Assembly: GCA_963744575.1 (NCBI GenBank)
Contig: CAVUUF010000016.1
Coordinates: 124,001-188,000 of the forward strand
DNA length: 64,000 nucleotides
Source: Palsa-504 sp963744575
Lineage (GTDB): Bacteria > Actinomycetota > Actinomycetes > Streptosporangiales > Streptosporangiaceae
Direction of reading: 5' to 3'
Position numbers and translations under genes: made by a program
Shown here: in pieces, positions 26,999 to 36,351 of the stretch
Numbering within the stretch: the stretch's first letter is position 1
Layout: every line of letters starts with the position of its first letter
Notes under the pieces: generated by a model
Databases searched by the model: none
What the model was told of the DNA's origin: nothing
The model's input: only the letters and a program-made list of their open reading frames with translations

Positions 26999-27183
26999 GC
27001 CCGGCCGCCGGGGGTGACCAGGCCGGTCTCGTAGCCGTAGATCACGGCCTGGGTCCGGTCCCGCAGCCCCAGCTTGGTGAACACCCTGGCGACATGGGTC
27101 TTGACGGTGCTCTCGCCAACGAACAGTTCGGCGGCGATCTGGGCGTTGGAGCGGCCACGGGCCAGCAGGATCAGCACTTCCCG
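26995..27183 (-). pseudogene. LuxR-type HTH fragment of a response regulator
   Basis: The last 62 residues read REVLILLARGRSNAQIAAEL, GESTVKTHVARVFTKLGLRD and a TPGG tail, a complete GerE-type helix-turn-helix of the NarL/FixJ class. The receiver domain is absent: upstream the frame becomes unrelated sequence. Its stop overlaps the stop of the frameshifted gene. A bare HTH protein might be made, but no ribosome site is seen. Confidence 0.6.
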
Positions 27184-27579
27184 GACAGCGAGGAGATGGG
27201 CGACACGGTGGAGGACGCGCTCATCCGGGCCGCCAAGCGGCTCGGAGAACTTCTCCCGCACCTGCCTCGACGACAATCGCGAACTCGGGCTGATCATCTC
27301 CAGCCACGCCGTCATGTCCGCCATCGCCAGCACCTTCGCCTCGGATTTCCGTCACGGCCAGCCCTGGTCTTAGGTAAGTGATCGTCCTAGCAGGTCGAAT
27401 CGCGCGACGGCGGCGCGCTGCGGGATTGTCATGGTTGTGACATTTTGCACAATAGGATGTGCAGAGTGTCACAACCATACCTACCGGCCAAGGCGGGTTG
27501 CGGTGCGGGCGGGGTGGAGGGTGATGACGAGGCGGGTGGTGCGCATAGGCGGAGGTCGAGCCGCGGGTTGACGGCCGGT
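27184..27579. other. Spacer with decayed sequence and nested palindrome
   Basis: No intact gene. A rightward frame around 27250-27372 (LGLIISSHAVMSAIASTF) looks like a piece of an unidentified protein. The only clear element is the 48-bp nested palindrome at 27431-27478. Confidence 0.4.
27431..27478. promoter_or_regulatory. 48-bp nested palindrome with two CRP-like sites
   Basis: Outer arms ATGGTTGTGACA (27431-27442) and TGTCACAACCAT (27467-27478) and inner arms TGCACA (27446-27451) and TGTGCA (27458-27463) share one centre. Read linearly it holds TGTGA-N6-GCACA (27436-27451) and TGTGC-N6-TCACA (27458-27473), each one base from the CRP/FNR-family consensus TGTGA-N6-TCACA. It lies about 100 bp past the stop of the leftward 97-aa gene, so it could also form a terminator hairpin. 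Confidence 0.55.
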
Positions 27580-27873
27580 TCAGAGAACGAAGGTGCAGCC
27601 GTCCCAGTAGGCCTCGACCCGCGGGTGACGGCGGCCGCGCATCCCGATCTCCAGCACGTCCGGCATCCGCCCGGCCGGGGCGCGGAACCAGACCTCCAGG
27701 CTATCGGCGTGCACCGGGCTGAAGCCGGACAGCCCCGGCGGCGGCACCGTGGCCGCGTGCAGGTACGCCGGCGTCCCCCAGCAGCACACCCGCGGGTGCA
27801 CCGCCCACGCCCACAGCCTCCCGCCGCGGCTACGGACGAACTCCCCCGCCTCAGCGTTCACGTCCACCCGCAC
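27580..27873 (-). CDS. Conserved-type hypothetical protein, 97 aa
   Basis: GTG start at 27873 preceded by GGAGG with a 5-nt spacer. The product has no membrane segment and a compact Trp/Arg/Cys-rich sequence: VDVNAEAGEFVRSRGGRLWA, WAVHPRVCCWGTPAYLHAAT and RRHPRVEAYWDG. The CC pair and His residues could bind iron or copper, but I do not know the family's function. It follows the two-component operon in the same direction after about 90 bp. Confidence 0.62.
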   Translation of the reverse strand: MRVDVNAEAGEFVRSRGGRLWAWAVHPRVCCWGTPAYLHAATVPPPGLSGFSPVHADSLEVWFRAPAGRMPDVLEIGMRGRRHPRVEAYWDGCTFVL

Positions 27874-27965
27874 GGCACCCTCCAGGCCCGCACCGCGCCC
27901 GGCCGGGCCACATGCGGGCAGCTCTTATCGTCCCACGCCTGCCGCCAGGCACGCCATCGCCCGGG

Positions 27966-28640
27966 TCACGGCGCGGGCGTCGACAGCCCGTGCTGATAGG
28001 CGTACCTGACGGCCTGAGCCCGGTCGCGGACGCCGGTCTTGGCGAAGATCCGGTTGATGTGCGTCTTGACCGTGGCGTTGCTGAGGTAGAGCCGCCTGGC
28101 GATCTCGGCGTTGCTCAGGCCCGACGCGAGCAGCGTGAGCACCTCGGCCTCGCGGGCGGTGAGCCCGTCGGGCGGTTTAGGCCCCGGCACTGGCGGCTCG
28201 GCAGCCGGGGGACGGCTGACGACCGCGGTGACCAGGCGTTCCTGGACGGCGGGGTCGAGATGAGTCTGCCCGGCGTGGACCGCGTAGATCGCGGCCTCGA
28301 TCTGCTCGGCGCTGGCGTCCTTGGTCAGGTAGCCTCGTGCGCCGGCCCGCAGCGCGGGCACGATCGCGTTCTCATCGGCGTAGGTGGTCAGCACCAGCAC
28401 CCGGGTGCCCGGCAACCGCTCGCGCAGGTCCGCCGTGGCGGCAATGCCATCGGTGCCCGGCATGCGCAGGTCCATCAGGACCACGTCGGGGTGATGGGCC
28501 TCGGCCAGCCGCACCGCCTCGGCTCCGTCGCAGGCCGCGGCCACGACCTCCACCCCGTCGATGAGTCCCACCAGCATCCTCAGCCCGTCCCGGACGACGC
28601 GCTGGTCGTCGGCGATCAGCACCCGGATCACGCCGGTCAC
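27966..28640 (-). CDS. NarL/FixJ-family response regulator
   Basis: 224 residues: a receiver domain with acidic pocket D11/D12, phosphoacceptor Asp57 in VVLMDLRMPG, and Thr/Lys in LTTYAD and LTKDAS, then a Pro-rich linker and a GerE HTH (LTAREAEVLTLLASGLSNAE, VKTHINRIFAKTGVRDRAQA). Works with the kinase encoded just upstream: its GTG start at 28640 overlaps the kinase stop as GTGA. Likely autoregulates the operon through the palindromes near 30540. Confidence 0.93.
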   Translation of the reverse strand: MTGVIRVLIADDQRVVRDGLRMLVGLIDGVEVVAAACDGAEAVRLAEAHHPDVVLMDLRMPGTDGIAATADLRERLPGTRVLVLTTYADENAIVPALRAGARGYLTKDASAEQIEAAIYAVHAGQTHLDPAVQERLVTAVVSRPPAAEPPVPGPKPPDGLTAREAEVLTLLASGLSNAEIARRLYLSNATVKTHINRIFAKTGVRDRAQAVRYAYQHGLSTPAP

Positions 28641-29938
28641 GCCGGCACCTCGAGCTCGACTCGCCACCCGTCAGCGGTCGGCCCGGCCCGGGCCGTGCCG
28701 CCGACCCGGGCGGCCCGCTCGTGCATCGCCGTCAGCCCATGGCCGCCACCGGCACCGTCGAGGATCTCGCCGGCCTGGGGGGCGCCCGCCTGATCCTCCA
28801 CGGTGACCAGGGTGCGGTCCGCCTGGTAGCTCACGGTTACGCAGGTGGTGGCGCCCGGCGCGTAGCGGGAGATGTTGGTCAGCGCCTCCTGAGCCCCGCG
28901 GAACAGGGCCAGGCTGGCCTCGGCCGGCAGGGACCGGGGCGTCCCGTCGACCCGCAGCGTGGCGTGCGTCCCGGTGTCCCGGCGGAAATCCTCGACCAGG
29001 GCCGTCAGCTGATCCAGGGTGGGCATCTGCTCGCCGCGCAGCGCGCTGACCGCCTGCCGCGCGTCAGCAAGCCCTGCTTTGGTCAGCTCGGCTGACCGCT
29101 CGATCGCGGCGCGCAGGCCCTCGCTGACCGCTTCCCTGGCGGCCAGCTTGCGCGCCCCCTGAAGCTGGATGGCCAGGCCGGACAGCGAATGCGCGAGCAC
29201 GTCGTGCAGCTCGCCTGCAATGCGGCTCCGTTCGGCCAGCGCGGCCGCGGCGGCCTCGCCCTCACGCGCGTCCTGCAGCTGGGCCAGCAGCAGTTCGGTG
29301 CGGTCCTGGCTTTCCCGCCCGCGCCGGATGAACTGGCCTGTCACCGCGAGCAGCAGGCAGAGCAGCGTCGCGGTGACAGCTGACTGGACGGCTGGATGCG
29401 CGGTCAGCCCGACGGTCACGGCCAGAGTGGCAGTGATCGCCCCGGCGACCGCCGCGGCCGGGGCGGGCGGCAGCCTGACCGCCGCGATCCAGACTCCCAT
29501 GCTCGCGGCTATCTCGACGGGGCCGTCCGGCTGCCACGCGGCCAGCGTCACCCCGCAGCCGCCGATCAGCAGGCTCACCGCGACCTGCGCGGCCGCGCCG
29601 CGGCGAGCCCAGCCGACGCTGATCGCGGTCAGGACCGCCGCCGCGTACGCCGCCAGCGTGACGGCCACACCCAGGCCAGCGCCGCGCAGGCCGGGTGCGG
29701 GGTGAGCCTGGGCGCTGGCCGTCACGACCACCGCGATGAACACCACGCCGAGCGGCCGCAGCGCCTGCCGCTGGGCGTCACCGCGCTCGCGGGCCCGCGC
29801 CCGCGCCGCGGCCACCCGGGCCGAAGCGGGCTCGTCCTGGCCGGGCCGCGCGGCGCCATGAGGAAGGCCCGCCGCGGGCAGCCGTGCCCTCATGGGCACA
29901 TTGTTGCGCGCGGCGGGCCCGGATGCCAGATCAGGCAC
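28637..29938 (-). CDS. Sensor histidine kinase (HisKA_3, NarL partner)
   Basis: 433 residues. Five or six membrane helices fill about 60-205, then a short coiled coil (RGRESQDRTELLLAQLQDAR), a dimerisation/phosphoacceptor helix with His245 in GELHDVLAHSLSG, and a GHKL ATPase domain (ALFRGAQEALTNISRYAPGA, VTVEDQAG, GGGHGLTAMHERAARVGG). No extracellular sensor domain is visible, so it probably senses a membrane signal, as DesK or LiaS do. GTG at 29938 overlaps the end of the upstream membrane-protein gene. Confidence 0.92.
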   Translation of the reverse strand: MPDLASGPAARNNVPMRARLPAAGLPHGAARPGQDEPASARVAAARARARERGDAQRQALRPLGVVFIAVVVTASAQAHPAPGLRGAGLGVAVTLAAYAAAVLTAISVGWARRGAAAQVAVSLLIGGCGVTLAAWQPDGPVEIAASMGVWIAAVRLPPAPAAAVAGAITATLAVTVGLTAHPAVQSAVTATLLCLLLAVTGQFIRRGRESQDRTELLLAQLQDAREGEAAAAALAERSRIAGELHDVLAHSLSGLAIQLQGARKLAAREAVSEGLRAAIERSAELTKAGLADARQAVSALRGEQMPTLDQLTALVEDFRRDTGTHATLRVDGTPRSLPAEASLALFRGAQEALTNISRYAPGATTCVTVSYQADRTLVTVEDQAGAPQAGEILDGAGGGHGLTAMHERAARVGGTARAGPTADGWRVELEVPA

Positions 29939-30467
29939 GGACGCCTGCCGGGATGCGGGCCGCGGCGGCCGCCGGGCCGGTCGCCAGCCGGTGTCCGCGC
30001 AGGTAGATGACGACCAGCCGGGTGAGCACGTCGGCCAGCGCCATCATCACCAGCGCCGCCACCCACGCCGCCGGACCGGTGATGTGGTGTGCCACGCTGA
30101 TGCGCGCGATCGCCGGGCCCGCGCCGTTGCTCGCGGCCACCGCGAAGGCCAGCCGGGCCCCGACGGCGCCGACCCACATGCCGGCCGCCAGGACGCCCGC
30201 GCGGCCCAGCGGCCGCCCGTCGCCGCCGAGGCGCAGCCGGGTAGCCAGGCCGCCGATGGCGCCCATGACCGCGCCGGCCAGCACGCACGCCAGCTCGAGC
30301 GCGATGTCGCTGCCGCCGCCGGGCACCGAGTGCAGGAACAGGGCGGCGGCGGCGCCCACGGCGAGCACCGGGACGGCCAGGGACCGCAGGTCCAGCGGGT
30401 GCTCGCGGATCTGGCGGATGACCAGGAGGATGAGGATCGCGTTGATCACGTACATGTTGATGTTCAT
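29931..30467 (-). CDS. Membrane protein preceding the two-component genes
   Basis: 178 residues with about five helices: INAILILLVIRQI, LAVPVLAVGAAAALFLHSV, LELACVLAGAVMGAIGGLAT, a central Gly/Ala helix and WVAALVMMALADVLTRLVVI. It resembles small CcdC/DUF1453-like proteins often placed with histidine kinases. ATG 30467 is the first gene of the operon and is coupled to the kinase by an 8-bp overlap; it may be the accessory sensor. Confidence 0.75.
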   Translation of the reverse strand: MNINMYVINAILILLVIRQIREHPLDLRSLAVPVLAVGAAAALFLHSVPGGGSDIALELACVLAGAVMGAIGGLATRLRLGGDGRPLGRAGVLAAGMWVGAVGARLAFAVAASNGAGPAIARISVAHHITGPAAWVAALVMMALADVLTRLVVIYLRGHRLATGPAAAAARIPAGVRA

Positions 30468-30520
30468 GCCGCTAGCGTGCCGCCGAGCACCCCTCCGGGG
30501 CGCCGGCCCACGGGTGGGAG

Positions 30521-30555
30521 CTCGGGTTGATACCCGGCCTCAACCCTCGGGTTGA
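30521..30555. promoter_or_regulatory. Operator-like palindrome and repeat upstream of the two-component operon
   Basis: TCAACCCTCGGGTTGA (30540-30555) is a palindrome with 7-bp arms. Its half CTCGGGTTGA recurs as a direct repeat at 30521-30530, 25 bp away. The elements sit 54-88 bp upstream of the operon's first start codon, where a NarL-type regulator would bind. Confidence 0.5.
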
Positions 30556-30568
30556 CCCAGCGGCGAGG

Positions 30569-31135
30569 TCAGGAGCGGAGGGCCTCCCGGGGAAGCGGCC
30601 ATTCCAGCCGAAGTATCCCGCCCGCCGGCAGCCGGGCCCACTCCGTGCTGAGCTGCCGGGTCCCGCGGATGGCCAGGGCGATGCTGGCGTCGTCGAGGCG
30701 CCCGAGCAGGTCACCGAGCCGCCGGTACGCCACGTCGGCGCCTTCGGCTGGCGGCGAGACGGGCCGGAGCCGGGCTCGCACGCCGACCGGGGTATCCGGG
30801 CCGTCCTGCCAGCGGTTCACCACCGCGTTGGTGGCCGCCTTGGCGACGATGTGCCCGGTCCAGTTCGCGGCCGCGAGCTCATCCAGCGGCAGGTCGGTGA
30901 CCAGCCGCGCCCGCCGGCCGCGGCTGCGGGTGCGAGCCTGGTTCGCGGCGGAGAACCCGCCCCGGGCCAGCACCCCCCACAGCCCGTCCTCCAGGCCGAA
31001 CAGCGACTCCACGACGAGGTGCGGCAGGTCGTGGACCACGTGCACGGCGACCTGCCGGATCATGCCGTCGGGCATGCTCATCCAGGTCCGGTCGAGCGCG
31101 GCGCTTTCGCCCTTCACCATGGTGACTTCGGCCAC
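30569..31135 (-). CDS. Conserved-type hypothetical protein, 188 aa
   Basis: A soluble protein beginning AEVTMVKGESAALDRTWMSM, followed by VAVHVVHDLPHLVVESLFGL, LAAANWTGHIVAKAATNAVV and a C-terminal ILRLEWPLP. The HxxHxLxHxxVE-like pattern with several His residues could bind a metal. I do not recognise the family's role. It lies upstream of, and in the same direction as, the two-component operon and downstream of threonine synthase with 25 bp between them. Confidence 0.65.
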   Translation of the reverse strand: MAEVTMVKGESAALDRTWMSMPDGMIRQVAVHVVHDLPHLVVESLFGLEDGLWGVLARGGFSAANQARTRSRGRRARLVTDLPLDELAAANWTGHIVAKAATNAVVNRWQDGPDTPVGVRARLRPVSPPAEGADVAYRRLGDLLGRLDDASIALAIRGTRQLSTEWARLPAGGILRLEWPLPREALRS

Positions 31136-31160
31136 CCGCCCAGTCTCCCCCGCGTGGCGG

Positions 31161-32393
<1,233 letters not shown>

Positions 32394-32402
32394 CGGGGCA
32401 GC

Positions 32403-32537
32403 CTACGTCGGCGGCCTAGGCCCGGCGTCACTCGCCGGCGGCCTGGGCCCGGCGTCACTCCCGTCGGCGAAGGCGAGCAGCTCGTCCCGGGACCAGGTCA
32501 ATTGGCCCGAACGAAGCTCGGTGACAGTCTCACTCAC
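32403..32537 (-). other. Small frame or relic upstream of thrC, ending in a tandem duplication
   Basis: A leftward frame from GTG 32537 reads SETVTELRSGQLTWSRDELL and then two copies of ASDAGPRPP-like sequence before a TAG 9 bp upstream of thrC. It resembles the tail of a larger protein; upstream similarity stops at an in-frame TAA. No ribosome site. Probably a relic, possibly a short leader ORF. Confidence 0.3.
32409..32460. repeat. 25-bp tandem duplication (27-bp period)
   Basis: Two copies, 32409-32433 and 32436-32460, differ by one base (CCTAGGCCC versus CCTGGGCCC). They fall inside the small frame in front of thrC. Confidence 0.7.
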
Positions 32538-32612
32538 CCATCGGGCCTCGGCCGCGACGACGGATCGCTGGTATTAGTGCACCTGCCTGTAAATACTGGG
32601 GTGTATTTCAGG

Positions 32613-32731
32613 CACAGCCGGGTCCGGCCGTTCCCGGACAGCGACCCCGAACCGTGCGCCGGAGTCTACGCCGAGGTGCTGCGCCCGGGCCGGATCCGGG
32701 TCGGCGATCCGGTCCGCCTGTTACCGGCTGT
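32613..32731 (+). pseudogene. MOSC-domain C-terminal fragment
   Basis: HSRVRPFPDSDPEPCAGVYA followed by EVLRPGRIRVGDPVRLLP is the end of a MOSC (molybdenum cofactor sulfurase C-terminal) domain, including its conserved cysteine. The rest is missing, and the 3' end runs into the opposing RsbW-like gene. Confidence 0.55.
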
Positions 32732-33218
32732 CCAGTTCGGCCCAGACGAGCTTGCCGGGCCAGCCGGGGACGGTCTGCCAGCTCCAGCGATCGCACATCG
32801 CCTCGACCAGCATCAGGCCGCGGCCGGTCTCGTCGTCGGGTCCGGGATGCGCGGTCGCCGGCGCGCCCGGGATGCTGTCCCAGACCTCGACCAGCAGCCT
32901 GATATGGTCACTGGCCAGCCGCAGGACCACGACCGGCATCACCGAGCCGTCGTAACGGGGACGGTCGTCAGGGCCGGTCGAGACCCGGACGGCGTTGGTG
33001 ACCAGCTCGCTGACGATGAGCTCGGCGGCTTCGGCCAGGCCGTCCAGGCCCCATTCGGCTAGCACGGCGCGGGCGTGCAGCCGGGCGCAGGGGGTGGCGC
33101 CCGGGAGGGCGCCGAGCGGCAGGGATGTCGACAACGGCCACGAAGCTGACATACCCGGCGGATCTGTGATGGCATCCGGCCAGGTCACGACGCTGCCCTC
33201 GCCCATAATCCGGGGCAT
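32721..33218 (-). CDS. RsbW-like ATP-binding protein (HATPase_c_2)
   Basis: About 165 residues of a GHKL ATPase without kinase H-box: the N-box is EAAELIVSELVTNAVRVS, G1 is VEVWDSIPG, and the G2 segment is DETGRGLMLVEAMCDRWSWQ. Stand-alone proteins of this type are anti-sigma factors/serine kinases or regulators in actinomycete development. Start ambiguous: ATG 33218 or 33206 after GAAAGGGGG, or ATG 33152. Its 3' end overlaps the MOSC relic. Confidence 0.82.
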   Translation of the reverse strand: MPRIMGEGSVVTWPDAITDPPGMSASWPLSTSLPLGALPGATPCARLHARAVLAEWGLDGLAEAAELIVSELVTNAVRVSTGPDDRPRYDGSVMPVVVLRLASDHIRLLVEVWDSIPGAPATAHPGPDDETGRGLMLVEAMCDRWSWQTVPGWPGKLVWAELDSR

Positions 33219-33357
33219 CCCCCTTTCAGCTTCCAGTGTGCCTGCTGATCGTCTCGCGTGCTGAGAGAATCGCCGGTTACGTCACTCTTACGATTCCCGC
33301 AACTGCGATACCCAGGCAAAACGACACGCCGATAGGCGGAGAAATGCCGGCCCGGCA

Positions 33358-33870
33358 TCAGCGGCGGAAGCGGCGGTGCAGCTCGCGGACCTGCTCGTCG
33401 AGGCCGGGCGCCGGGCCCCGCACCGCCACGCCCGGAGCGACCTCGCGCACCGGCAGCGGGCGTACCGCGGGCGGCGGCACGCCCAGCTCGGCCAGCCACC
33501 CCGTCAGTTGCGCGGACGAGCTCACGTACACGATGGGGCCGAGCCCGACCCAGGCGTGCGCGGCCGCGCACATCGGGCAGTGCTCCCCGGAGGTGTAGAC
33601 GGTGGCGCCGGCCCGGTCGGCCGCGGTCATGTTGGCCGCCGCCCAGCGGGCCAGCTCGAACTCGGGGTGCCGGGTGCCGTCGCCCGTAGTGTTCTCGCGG
33701 TTGCGGTCCTCGGCCAGGACGCGCCCGTCCGCCGCGACGAGCACCGAGCCGAAGGGGTGGTCCCCGGCGGCCACGGCCTCGGCGGCCAGTTCCACGCAGC
33801 GGCGCAGGTGCGGCAGGTCTTCCGGGGCGACGCCGCCAGGACCGCTGTCCGCGTGCTCGGTATGAGTCAC
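33358..33870 (-). CDS. Nucleoside/guanine deaminase-like zinc hydrolase
   Basis: A 170-residue cytidine/deoxycytidylate-deaminase-fold enzyme. Zinc and catalytic residues: His68 and Glu70 in RHPEFE, Cys98 and Cys101 in SGEHCPMCAAAH. The motif order and length fit tRNA-adenosine, guanine or broader nucleoside deaminases rather than cytidine deaminase. It hydrolytically removes an exocyclic amine; substrate undetermined. Start at 33870 (MTHTEHADS). Confidence 0.85.
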   Translation of the reverse strand: MTHTEHADSGPGGVAPEDLPHLRRCVELAAEAVAAGDHPFGSVLVAADGRVLAEDRNRENTTGDGTRHPEFELARWAAANMTAADRAGATVYTSGEHCPMCAAAHAWVGLGPIVYVSSSAQLTGWLAELGVPPPAVRPLPVREVAPGVAVRGPAPGLDEQVRELHRRFRR

Positions 33871-34093
33871 CTCAGCTCCGTTCGGGATCTATGGTTCGTG
33901 ATTCTCGCTGGTCCCTGGTAATCATTCTGGCGCCGGGGCCGACGGCGGTACCCTGGGATGCGTGAACGGTTACAGACGACAGGTGACGATGCCCCGCGCG
34001 CGGGGCCGATGACACGTCCGTAACCACCGAGGCGCTGCGATGACGGGGCCTCGATGTGTCTCCGCGCTCTCGGAGCCCCTGGAGGAGGCTGCG

Positions 34094-34815
34094 ATGACCG
34101 CGACCTACATCACCACCACCATCCCCTACGTGAACGCGCGCCCGCACATCGGGCACGCGCTCGAGCTCGTGCAGCCGACGTGCTGGCCCGCTACCGGCGC
34201 GGGCGCCGGGGACGACGTCCGGTTCCAGGCCGGGACCGACGACAACTCGCTGAAGAACGTGCTCGCCGCCGAGGCAGCCGGCGTCGCGGTGCGGGAGTTC
34301 GTCGACCGCAACGCCGAGGCGTTCGCCGCCCTGGCCGGCGGCCGGGGCATCCCGGTCCCCGGGCCGACGACGAGCTCGCCAACGGCGCGGGCAACCTGGT
34401 CAGCCGGGTGGTCACGATGATCCACCGCTACCGCGACGGGCGGGTCCCGGCCCCGGCCCTGGTGCCGCCGGGCGGCGAGGACCTCGACGCGGCGATCCGG
34501 CAGGCCGGGAGCCTGGCCGGCGCGGCGCTGGACGAGTTCGACTTCCGGCGGGCCACGGCGGCGGTCTGGGCCATCGCGGCGCAGGCGAACGGTCTGGTCA
34601 ACCGGGCCCGGCCCTGGGAGCTGGCCCGGGCCGGGGATGCCGCACGGCTGGATGAGGTTCTGGGCCTGCTGCTCCGGGCGTGTTCGGCGCTCGGCCGGGA
34701 GCTGACGCCGTTCCTGCCCGGCCTGGCCGCGCGCATCACCGGTCAGTGCACGTCCGGCGGTGACGGACGGCTGCCCGGCGCCTCGCCGGTGTTCGGGCGC
34801 CTGTCCCCCGGTGGC
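34094..34815 (+). pseudogene. Methionyl-tRNA synthetase relic (frameshifts and internal deletion)
   Basis: A good ribosome site (GAGGAGG, 6-nt spacer) and the true MetRS N-terminus are present: TATYITTTIPYVNARPHIGH contains the HIGH signature. After GHALELVQ one frameshift scrambles about ten residues before FQAGTDDNSLKNVLAAEAAG returns. Near 34360 the sequence jumps, in another frame, to the anticodon-binding end (ELANGAGNLVSRVVTMIHRY, then VNRARPWELARAGDAARLDE). The KMSKS catalytic half is deleted. It cannot be an active synthetase; a functional metG must lie elsewhere. Confidence 0.8.
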
Positions 34816-34828
34816 AGCGGCGGCCTCA

Positions 34829-35110
34829 CTAGCGGCGGCGGCGGCCGGGCTCCAGGCCGGTCAGCCGGAGCAGGAGCAGCAGCACCAGGGCGCCGATCAC
34901 CGACCCGATGATGCCGGTGGCGTGGAAGCTGTGCACGCTCACCGTGTGGTACTGGATCAGGTTCTGCAGGAATCCGCCCACGAAGGACCCGACGATGCCG
35001 AGCACGATGGTGCCGGCGATCCCGATGGGATCACGCCCGGGCAGCAGCAGGCGGGCGATGGCGCCGGCGATGAATCCGACGATCAGCAGCACGATGATGA
35101 AGAGGATCAT
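34829..35110 (-). CDS. GlsB/YeaQ/YmgE-family stress membrane protein
   Basis: A 93-residue membrane protein with three glycine-rich helices: LFIIVLLIVGFIAGAIARLL, IAGTIVLGIVGSFVGGFLQN and IIGSVIGALVLLLLLRLTGL, separated by the GRDPIG turn. This is the transglycosylase-associated/YeaQ family, often induced by envelope or stationary-phase stress; its biochemical role is unknown. ATG at 35110. Confidence 0.92.
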   Translation of the reverse strand: MILFIIVLLIVGFIAGAIARLLLPGRDPIGIAGTIVLGIVGSFVGGFLQNLIQYHTVSVHSFHATGIIGSVIGALVLLLLLRLTGLEPGRRRR

Positions 35111-35173
35111 GCCGGTAGGATTCCCTGCTCCCAGGTTTTATGTCTGGGCCGGCCCGATCGTAATAAACCGTCG

Positions 35174-36349
35174 CTACGGGTCCGCCAGCTCACGTTCCAG
35201 CGGCGTGCGGAACCGCGGGGTGATCCGCATCTTCGGGTCCGGCCCGATCCACTCGCGCAGCCGCTGCGCCTCGGCCGCGATCGCGGCCGAGGCTTCGGCG
35301 CCGGCGTCTTCGAGCAGCCGGACCGCGATCTCGCCGTCCCGGCGCTGCGCCCAGCCGCCCACGATGCGGCCGTCCCACCAGGCCGTCGGGCCGATGTTCC
35401 CGGACCGGTCGAACAACGCGGGGGCGTGCTCGCCGACGTACCAGTCCCTCATCCGCCAGCCCATCGCGGTGGGATCCAGCGCGGGCAGCAGGGCCGGCCA
35501 TGGCCCGATGGCCGCCGGCTCTTCGGCGTCGGCGGCCAGCATGACACCGGTCACCCCGCCGAGGTCCGCCTCGGCCACCTCGAGCTGGCCCAGCGCCTGC
35601 CTGACCTGCGCCGCGGTCCAGCCGGTCCACCACTGCAGGTCGGCGGCCGGGGCCGGGCCGAACGCCAGCAGCCAGCGGCGGGCCAGCTCGGCCCGCGCCG
35701 GGCCGGCCGGCAATTCGACCCGGCCGGCGGCGGACCAGGTGAACTGCGTCGAGGTCCAGCCGCCGCGCGGGCGGCCGCGCACGATGAGCCCCTCGGCGGA
35801 CAGCAGCGTGAGCAGCCGGGTGGTCAGGTTGACCGCCCCGCCGTAGGGGTTGTCCGCGGCGGCCACGATCTGCGTGCGCAGCCGCGGTTCGTCCCGGGCC
35901 AGTTCCGCGCCGGTCGCGGCGCCCCGGGCGGCCAGCGCCCGCACGGTGGCCTCGCCCACCTGGTCGAGCCAGGCCGCCGCGTCCGGAGCGATGCCCGCTT
36001 CCCGCACCACCCGGGTGAGCTGCCTGCGGAGCCGGGCGGCGATCTGGTCGGTGCAGGCGGCCTGGATCACCGGCACCAGGCCGGCCGGCACCACGAACAC
36101 CGTCCGGCGCATGCCGAGCATCCGCACCAGGGCCCGTTCGGTGTACAGCGCGTGGTCGATGGCCGATATGCCGACATCGTAGGTGCGGGCCCGGACGGAG
36201 AGGTAAACCGATGCCGGGTCGGTGCCGTGCAACGCGATGATGCCCTCCACCGCGCCGGCGGCCGTGCCGGCGCGCACCGCGAGGTGATGGCGGATCGCCA
36301 GCCGTCGTCTGCGTTCCGCCACGCTGACCGGCCGGATACTGCCTCCCAT
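35174..36349 (-). CDS. Winged-helix protein of the AlkZ-like DNA glycosylase family
   Basis: About 391 residues of the HTH_42 (DUF1006) family: RRRRLAIRHHLA, EGIIALHGTDPASVYLSVRA, the tandem winged-helix core around LTRLLTLLSAEGLIVRGRPR, and WWDGRIVGGWAQRRDGEIAV near the C-terminus. Relatives such as AlkZ unhook interstrand crosslinks and often protect producers of azinomycin-like compounds; others are uncharacterised. ATG 36349 is 3 bp from the end of a TnpB element, whose terminal GGGGGAGG could now serve as ribosome site; GTG 36322 is the alternative native start. Confidence 0.82.
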   Translation of the reverse strand: MGGSIRPVSVAERRRRLAIRHHLAVRAGTAAGAVEGIIALHGTDPASVYLSVRARTYDVGISAIDHALYTERALVRMLGMRRTVFVVPAGLVPVIQAACTDQIAARLRRQLTRVVREAGIAPDAAAWLDQVGEATVRALAARGAATGAELARDEPRLRTQIVAAADNPYGGAVNLTTRLLTLLSAEGLIVRGRPRGGWTSTQFTWSAAGRVELPAGPARAELARRWLLAFGPAPAADLQWWTGWTAAQVRQALGQLEVAEADLGGVTGVMLAADAEEPAAIGPWPALLPALDPTAMGWRMRDWYVGEHAPALFDRSGNIGPTAWWDGRIVGGWAQRRDGEIAVRLLEDAGAEASAAIAAEAQRLREWIGPDPKMRITPRFRTPLERELADP

Positions 36350-36351
36350 GG

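Noticed and set aside
32403..32537. Threonine-rich attenuator leader peptide before thrC
   Set aside because: The frame has no run of Thr codons and no terminator hairpin pair follows it.
33960..34093. T-box or other aminoacyl-tRNA leader upstream of the metG relic
   Set aside because: Folds can be drawn but I found no T-box consensus or antiterminator core.
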